A DNA stretch of 64,000 nt from Lateolabrax maculatus (Eukaryota; Chordata; Actinopteri; Acropomatiformes; Lateolabracidae): NCBI GenBank assembly GCA_031216445.1, contig CM062208.1, forward strand, positions 6,166,001 through 6,230,000. The letters are read 5' to 3'. Position numbers and translations under genes: made by a program. Below the pieces are notes generated by a model. It saw nothing but the letters and a program-made list of their open reading frames with translations, did no database searches and was not told the origin of the DNA. Below, one piece after another: positions 60,665-64,000 of the stretch (within the stretch, counting starts at the first letter, position 1; every line of letters starts with the position of its first letter).

Positions 60665-63444
60665 GTGAGACAGTGAAGGAGTTTGTTTCTTATCAATCTA
60701 CAAAGTCAGATTTTTATTGTTTTATTATACAATACAATTTGATTGAGTGCTCCTTTATTTAATTTCTATTTTGTGTAAAAATGCAAACATGAAAGGTATT
60801 CCGCAAAGTAGTTTTTTTTTTACAAATATTTAAAAAATGTTCATAGTGTAATTCCATTTTTTTTTTTTGGTTACTTCTGGGGTTTTATCTTGTTTTTGCA
60901 GACGTACATGTAGTAGTATTAACGATTGTTTGCTCATTTACTGTTTTCCTGATGTGACCCAATTATCCAACACTCACAAGATGAGCAACTCGACCCTCGT
61001 CATTCATAATGTAGTTTGGTAATGTGAGAGGAAACATGGTCTGTGACACAAAGAGACGGGACTGGAACAGTGCCTCAGATACACCTGTCACTCGTCTCCA
61101 ACATACATAACTTCCCTGGTACTGGTGGTGGAAGGACTTCCAAAAGTTAATTCCTAAAAACCACAGTGGAAAAAAAAAATAGTCCATTCCTTGTAAATGT
61201 CCTGCATTCATTATTTTACCCAAGTGCATGTCAACAAAAATGTTCTCAAGAATCAAAAGTACAATACTTGAAAAATACTTTGCACTCAACCCCAAGCCCA
61301 TTGCTTTCTGCTGAAGAAAAAAAGAAAATGGTATTAGCAAACATTACTCAAACAGGAGGAAACAGGGCATTGTTAGGGACTATTTTCATCTGCGGATTAA
61401 TACACGTTAGGTATTATAGTGAGTAATAATATCAGCAGTACGGCATATGTGGGATTGATTCAATATTAAGTCAAATGCAAATGCAATCGGTGTGGCTCAT
61501 TAATGATGCTCATTAATACCCACAAGAAATTATAGGGCAAACCTTAACTACAAAAAGAGATAGCCTTGTTCACAGCCATCACCAAAAACTAAAAACAGAA
61601 AGCTAAACGTGACAAAAACACTAAAAGGTACATAGTCCAGATTTATCCACAAGGAATCATCAGCATCATATCCAGACCACTGGATTATCCAACCTCAGTG
61701 ATGACACTTTCTGTGGTTAGAAATATTACAGTAATTAGATTTACACTAAGTGGGGTTATCTCAGTCCAAATGCAAGAAATAAAGCCAAAAAAAGTATTTC
61801 CCATAGTGCCTTGCACATTTAGACTGGGGTTAGGGTTAACGTTGGCTCTAGAGTACTTTTAGGTTTATAATTAAACATAGTGACCAGTTGTGGCTGTATT
61901 TTATGAAAACCAAACGGTTAAAGGCAGAATCTGAGGGAGGAAATACAAATTATTGTTATTTACCTTTCAGTGTTCGCCACATGTTACAGAGGCTGTGTGC
62001 AAACTACTTGTTGAGCTTCAACATACTGATTAAAACACAGAAGCCCTCAGTAGCCTGGAATGAACCATAACTATAAGAACGGGTCTGTGTGGAATCATTT
62101 TTTTAATACTTATGTCCAAACCATTGAATGATAAAAATGTTCAGTACTAAATACTTCATCATTCTTATTCTTCACTTAAATAGATATTTTGCAATTTGTC
62201 CACGACTGTGTTAAATAGTAAATGTAGCTTGTTTTTTTTTTTCATTTTAGAAATATTTGTCAAAATTAGTAAGTATTATGAATACATACTAAAAAGCATT
62301 ATTCATGCATAGGACTGGCCACTGTACCCATTCCTATAAATGAAAAAGGTGTTTGGGGGCCATAAATTTCCTGATGTATTCCCGGTAAGAATGCTACTTT
62401 CTGTTTATTATATGATGGCTCCCTGGGGTTCCAGTGTTATCACAGTACATCACATAGAGGACAGACATCCATCAATGCCGTTTTTCTACATCACTTTGTT
62501 CTGCTCATGAATAAAATATCAAAGCGGGGTCTATTTACAGTACTGGGGAGTTGAGATGTATTGTTGTGTTGACATTCGGGCTCTCTCTTTACCTCCCACT
62601 CTTGCCCTCACTCTGGATGCTTCTGGCTGTCTGCCGCCATTTGAAATGCTAATAGAAAACTCAAAACTTTCTTCCTCCTCAGTGCTACATCTTTCTGCCC
62701 ACAGCTTTGTCTCATGTATGCCTTCCTTTATTGCTGTATCACCTTTCCATAAGCATATGTTCACTTGGCAGCATAGAAATAACTCTAATAAAAGACCTGG
62801 TGTAAATAGTAAAAGAAATTGGTTGCTCAGTTACCTTCGCCAGGCTGAATTATAGTGTGTCGGATTCGCTTCGGATCATGTCTGATAATAATCTTCTTTT
62901 ATTGTAGTTATTGTAGTTACAGGTAGTCACTACCTGTAACTAGTGGTTTGTACAGGTATACCGGTCTATATACTGCATTCTATAGTACTTAAATACTACA
63001 CACCACAGCCTCTAAAGGTACTTCAAAAAGAGTTTTCAGATCCGATTCTGAACTAAAGATATTGAACTATATTTAATGCTGTTGAAGATTTAAATAAAAA
63101 AAAAAGAATCATCTGTTAAAAATGTGTTGGGGTTGCAAAAACAATCGGCATTGTACTAGTGTTGGCCATTGACAACAAAGCTTAAAATGAGGTTTGTGTT
63201 ACACGGATGGTCTTCAGGATCATGAGTAAATAAACCACACTGAAAGTTATCTGATTCAGTGAGAATGAATGGTGCCCTTTTCCTTGTTGGGTAGTCAATC
63301 AAATTTCAGGGGAGAATTCCTTTGGTTACAGTCTCTACTCCTTTGGTTGAGTTTGATTCAGTTAAATATTAGGTATTTATTATGTTAAGAATTTTGTTGT
63401 TTATGTGTGTATCTTCCCTTTCCCTTTATTATGTCTTTCTGCAG
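60665..63444 (+). other. Predicted intron of the right-hand gene
   Basis: About 2.8 kb of AT-rich sequence between the predicted leader exon and the first coding exon. I see no conserved exon or repeat element in it. Confidence 0.4.
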
Positions 63445-63495
63445 GACCTCAAATTGAATGCTAGAAAATAAGTAAAGATCCATCCATCCATCATT

Positions 63496-64000
63496 ATGTT
63501 TGCGGGAACCCATTTGGGTAGCAATCCCACTTCCCCAATTCCAGCCCACAGCCTCAGCCCTGACTGTCAGTCATACGGTCCATCCCCTGCTCTCCTGCCT
63601 CAGTCCCCTCCATGCTGGGCAACACAGGCACGGCATGACCTCGACCAGGCAAGGGAAGAGCTGCGTCGCCTGCAGGAGCGTCAAGCAACTGAGACTGACT
63701 CTGTGAAGCAGGGTGTAGAGCGGGCCATCCTGGGAGCGCGCAGAGAAGAGCGGCGCCTGCTGGAAAGGGTGGAGCAGGACCATCGGGACACTCAGCAGCG
63801 TCTGGAGCAGGTCCAGAAGGAGAACATGGCAGCAGCTCGGGTTAGCCAGTCCCTCTTGGACCAGAGGCTCCGTAAACTGGATCAACTTCAGCAGCGGATT
63901 CAGGAGGTAGGTCAACAGTCAGGTCTGGATGAAAGTGGGCCAAACCAGAACCTGCTGCTGAAGGAGGTTTCAGAGTTCCTACAACCCTGGGAAATCTCAG
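63496..64000 (+). CDS. Start of an unrecognised coiled-coil protein (partial)
   Basis: After the acceptor at 63444 comes a 51-nt leader and an ATG at 63496; the frame stays open for 168 codons to the window end. The first 50 residues are Pro/Ser-rich. Then follows a strong heptad coiled coil (about residues 52-142) rich in Glu, Arg, Gln and Leu, with runs such as REELRRLQERQ, RREERRLLERVEQDH and DQRLRKLDQLQQRIQE. The last part is NLLLKEVSEFLQPWEIS. No RING, B-box, kinase or other named motif is seen. The frame may already have crossed a donor at 63906 (GAG then GTAGGT), but continued open frame and coding-like residues argue against it. I do not recognise the family; a scaffold or TRIM-like coiled-coil protein are guesses only. 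Confidence 0.6.
   Translation, partial: MFAGTHLGSNPTSPIPAHSLSPDCQSYGPSPALLPQSPPCWATQARHDLDQAREELRRLQERQATETDSVKQGVERAILGARREERRLLERVEQDHRDTQQRLEQVQKENMAAARVSQSLLDQRLRKLDQLQQRIQEVGQQSGLDESGPNQNLLLKEVSEFLQPWEIS

Noticed and set aside
61830..61845. Telomere-like GGGTTAGGGTTAAC
   Set aside because: Barely two units, so it may be chance; no longer array around it.

Overview
The window is vertebrate nuclear DNA, most likely from a teleost fish. Genes are split into many short exons with GT-AG introns. CA/TG microsatellites, non-LTR retrotransposon 3' tails of a kind I associate with fish genomes, and a dispersed AT-rich repeat family lie between and inside them. No bacterial, viral or CRISPR features are visible. 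All exon boundaries were read by eye from splice sites, reading-frame continuity and remembered vertebrate protein families.

Layout: (1) 1-5734, + strand: the 3' part of an unrecognised gene. Its visible head is cysteine-containing and looks extracellular (ZP-N-like), with a furin-type site. One 2.7-kb exon then encodes about 870 residues of almost purely Asp/Glu/Ala-rich tandem repeats ending in a Tyr-Asp-Glu array. A decayed duplicate of its 3' end lies at 6539-6711. (2) 9336-27675, - strand: complete trappc10 (TRAPPII tethering complex), 23 coding exons, 1264 aa, including one intron with minor-spliceosome (U12-type) signals. (3) 29724-34202, - strand: complete cyclic-nucleotide-gated channel subunit, best matched to cnga4, 7 coding exons, 721 aa, with a long acidic C-terminal tail. 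(4) About 36250-54141, + strand: complete fhip1b (fam160a2), a FHF-complex subunit, with one or more 5' noncoding exons and 11 coding exons, 1158 aa, followed by a long noncoding 3' region. (5) 60400-64000, + strand: the start of an unrecognised coiled-coil protein gene that runs off the window.

The divergent cnga4-fhip1b pair matches, as I recall it, the neighbouring CNGA4 and FHIP1B genes on human 11p15.4, which supports the cnga4 assignment. trappc10 and fhip1b are both general membrane-traffic genes and cnga4 is a sensory channel subunit; nothing suggests the genes form one pathway. The most unusual object is the acidic-repeat gene at the left edge, with its GC-rich, stop-free array, its stop codon fused to a poly(A) hexamer and its adjacent decayed duplicate.
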